Shown here: positions 45,212 to 47,206 of the stretch, piece by piece
How positions within the stretch are numbered: the first letter of the stretch is position 1
Layout of the letters: the number at the start of each line of letters is the position of its first letter
NCBI GenBank assembly: GCA_945878065.1
Contig: CAMDXA010000015.1
Coordinates: 1 to 47,206, forward strand
DNA: 47,206 bases
Direction of reading: 5' to 3'
Origin: Bordetella parapertussis
GTDB lineage: Bacteria > Pseudomonadota > Gammaproteobacteria > Burkholderiales > Burkholderiaceae_C
The notes under the pieces: model-generated
What the model saw: only the letters and a program-made list of their open reading frames with translations
Database searches by the model: none
What the model was told of the DNA's origin: nothing
Program-made: the position numbers and the translations under genes

Positions 45212-47029
45212 TCAGGGCTTTTTCTTGCCTGCGCCCTTAGCGACATCGTCCATGAGTGCTTTCATGGGGTCGTCATCTTCGGCCTTGCTGGCCTCCGCCG
45301 GAGTTTCCTCTGCAGGTTTTTCAGCGTCCGTTGTCGGGTCGGCGGCGTCAGCAGTGGGCATTTCAAGCTGCTGCATGATCTGCTCTGCGCTCAGGTCCTT
45401 GTCTTTGGAGATACCGCCGGTGACCAGCACTGGAAAGGCAATGACGGACACCACCATGATCAGTTGCAAGATGATGAAAGCGATCGAGCCCTTGTAGATC
45501 TCGCTGGTTTTGACCGAGGGAATCAGTTGGCCGGTGACGCGGTCCTTGTAGTCAAACTTGGCTGCCACGCTGCGCAGGTAAAACAGTGCAAAGCCAAAGG
45601 GCGGCGTCAGGAATGAAGTCTGCAAATTCATCGCGATGATCACGCCAAACCAGATCATGGCCTGGTCGGGCGTCATGCCGGGCACCAGGCCGGGCAGTAT
45701 CTTTTCGGCCACCGGAGCCAGCAGTGGAATCACGATGAAGGCGATCTCGAAGAAGTCGATGAAGCAGCCCAGAACGAACACCAGAATGTTCACCACCACC
45801 AGAAAGCCCCAGGCGCCGCCTGGTATGCCGTCAAACAGGTGCTCGACCCAGATGTGTCCGTCGGCGGCATTGAAGGTGAAGCTGAACACCGTCGAGCCGA
45901 TCAGGATGAACAGCACGAAGGACGCTAGCTTGGCGGTGTTTTCCAGGGCCTGCTTGAGCAGGGGCATGCTCATGCGGCGTTTGCCCATGGCCAGAATCAG
46001 GGCACCCAAAGCGCCCATGGCCCCGCCTTCGGTCGGTGTGGCCACACCCAGGAAGATGGTGCCCAGGACCAGAAAGATCAGGATCAGCGGCGGCATCAGC
46101 ACGAAGGTCACCTGCTCCGCCAGTTTGGAGAGCAAGCCCAGCTTGGAGCCGCGGTTGATGATGGCCAGGGCCAGACCGGTCAGCGAGGCCAGGGTCAGCG
46201 ACATGATGACGATTTCGTCGCGGGGCGACGCGGTGGCGCGCTCCAGCCAACCGGTCATCAAGCCGTCGTGCAATTGCGACCAGCTAAATCCGACTGCTGC
46301 GCAAAGCAGCACCAGCACCAGCAGTGAACGGTGGCCGGAGCGGCCGTTGTCTTCTTTGTAGAGCAAAGCTTCGGGCGGCAGCGCCGGCACCATGGCTGGC
46401 TTGAAGATGGCGACCATCGTAATGAACAGGAGGTACAGGCCGACCAGCAACAGGCCTGGAATGAGGGCGCCTGAGTACATATCGCCCACAGAGCGGCCAA
46501 GTTGGTCAGCCAGCACGATCAGCACCAGCGAAGGCGGTATCGCCTGGGCTAATGTGCCCGAAGCAGTGATGGTCCCTGTGGCAATGGTCCGGCTGTAGCC
46601 GTAGCGCAGCATCACGGGCAGCGAAATCAGGCCCATGGAAATCACTGCAGCCGCCACCACACCGGTGGTGGCTGCCAGCAGGGCGCCGACCAGGATCACG
46701 GCGATGGCCACGCCACCGCGCACCGGGCCAAAGACCTGACCGACGGTTTCCAGCAGGTCCTCGGCCATGCCGGATCTCTCCAGAATGATGCCCATGAAGG
46801 TGAAGAAGGGGATGGCCAGCAAGGTGTCGTTTTGCATGATGCCGAAGATGCGCAAGGGCAGTGCCTGGAACATGGCGGCGGGGAAAATGCCCGCCTCAAT
46901 ACCGACAAAACCAAAGGCCAGGCCGACGGCAGCCAGGCCGAAGGCCACCGGAAAGCCGGTCAGCAAAACGGCAAAGAGCCCCATGAACATGAGCGGCACA
47001 AACTGTTGCGCCAAAAAAGTGGTTTGCAT
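45212..47029 (-). CDS. TRAP transporter large permease subunit (DctM-type)
   Basis: Membrane subunit that drives TRAP uptake with a sodium or proton gradient. The 605-residue protein has about 13-14 hydrophobic segments. Family landmarks: IPFFTFMGIILERSGMAEDLL, AAATTGVVAAAVISMGLISL-like stretch, ATPTEGGAMGALGALIL, and LTPPFGFALFYLRS near the end. It is longer than classical DctM (about 430) because of a central insertion (about 225-295) and a charged, alanine/glutamate-rich cytosolic tail (last 65 residues), as in TakP-type systems. Its ATG directly follows the stop of the DctQ-like gene. Confidence 0.93.
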   Translation of the reverse strand: MQTTFLAQQFVPLMFMGLFAVLLTGFPVAFGLAAVGLAFGFVGIEAGIFPAAMFQALPLRIFGIMQNDTLLAIPFFTFMGIILERSGMAEDLLETVGQVFGPVRGGVAIAVILVGALLAATTGVVAAAVISMGLISLPVMLRYGYSRTIATGTITASGTLAQAIPPSLVLIVLADQLGRSVGDMYSGALIPGLLLVGLYLLFITMVAIFKPAMVPALPPEALLYKEDNGRSGHRSLLVLVLLCAAVGFSWSQLHDGLMTGWLERATASPRDEIVIMSLTLASLTGLALAIINRGSKLGLLSKLAEQVTFVLMPPLILIFLVLGTIFLGVATPTEGGAMGALGALILAMGKRRMSMPLLKQALENTAKLASFVLFILIGSTVFSFTFNAADGHIWVEHLFDGIPGGAWGFLVVVNILVFVLGCFIDFFEIAFIVIPLLAPVAEKILPGLVPGMTPDQAMIWFGVIIAMNLQTSFLTPPFGFALFYLRSVAAKFDYKDRVTGQLIPSVKTSEIYKGSIAFIILQLIMVVSVIAFPVLVTGGISKDKDLSAEQIMQQLEMPTADAADPTTDAEKPAEETPAEASKAEDDDPMKALMDDVAKGAGKKKP

Positions 47030-47206
47030 TTATTTGTCTCCGGCCAGCAGACGGGCAGTTTTGGCTTCAAGTTCTTCGAGGTGCTTTTGCTCGTCCGATT
47101 TGCTGTCTTCGCTGTTCAGAACGTCGGGTCCCTCACCTCTGAGGAAGGCGACACGTTTGACCATCTCGGACAGGGCTTGCAGCAGCAGCAGGGCAAAACC
47201 CAGGGG
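47030..47206 (-). CDS. TRAP transporter small permease subunit, C-terminal end (partial)
   Basis: Fifty-eight codons and a TAA stop; the gene continues beyond the right edge. The visible peptide starts inside a hydrophobic helix (PLGFALLLLQALSEMVKRV), continues AFLRGEG and ends in a charged, glutamate/lysine-rich tail (EELEAKTARLLAGDK). This is how DctQ-type small subunits end, with the last transmembrane helix followed by a short cytosolic tail. The stop TAA is immediately followed by the ATG of the large permease, the normal dctQ-dctM order. Confidence 0.85.
   Translation of the reverse strand, partial: PLGFALLLLQALSEMVKRVAFLRGEGPDVLNSEDSKSDEQKHLEELEAKTARLLAGDK

Noticed and set aside
1..47206. 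CRISPR arrays, tRNA or rRNA genes
   Set aside because: No regularly spaced repeats, no cloverleaf-like conserved T-loop sequence and no rRNA stretch were recognised on reading both strands; a short tRNA could still be missed without a covariance search.

Overview
The window looks like a chromosomal segment of a betaproteobacterium of the order Burkholderiales, most likely Comamonadaceae or a close relative. The call rests on protein style and gene order: sdhCDAB-sdhE-gltA-leuCDB on one strand, a GntR gene divergent from mdh-citE-like-acnB, and Rieske oxygenase/xseB/ispA/dxs/folE2. Genus cannot be fixed by eye. No rRNA, tRNA or CRISPR array was seen.

Region 1 (1-4.9 kb): start of a probable FimV-like protein and asd (minus strand), then a plus-strand block of a DUF1330 protein, a gamma-glutamyltransferase and a broken-looking RTX protein. 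This block separates asd from the leu genes. Region 2 (4.9-13.1 kb): one tightly packed minus-strand run joining succinate dehydrogenase, citrate synthase and leucine biosynthesis, closed by a strong terminator. Region 3 (13.2-18.8 kb): a GntR/UTRA regulator divergent from mdh, a CitE-like lyase gene and acnB, with a candidate operator between them. Regions 2 and 3 together supply much of the TCA cycle and feed 2-oxo acid metabolism.

Region 4 (18.8-23.9 kb) is a small island of accessory DNA: an AAA-type ATPase with a DUF4143 domain, a 66-bp remnant of a second acnB copy, two genes carrying marks of integron cassettes, a truncated HigBA-type toxin-antitoxin pair, a truncated zeta-toxin pair, and one complete Phd/PIN toxin-antitoxin operon.

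Region 5 (23.9-38.7 kb): guaC, uvrD, a membrane protein, thrB, polA, a Tat-type dienelactone hydrolase, a ZIP metal transporter, a three-gene operon of exported proteins with a HupE/UreJ-like permease, an exported formamidase-like protein and a sulfurtransferase. uvrD and possibly polA appear to be transcribed without a leader.

Region 6 (38.7-47.2 kb) looks richer in G+C, with CTG rather than TTG as the favoured leucine codon. It carries a Rieske oxygenase, xseB, ispA, dxs (isoprenoid precursors), folE2 and a TRAP transporter for a small organic acid. I found no clear new defence or biosynthetic system. The strongest oddities are the cassette-like marks and gene remnants of region 4, the uncharacterised HupE-type operon, and the composition step near 38.69 kb.
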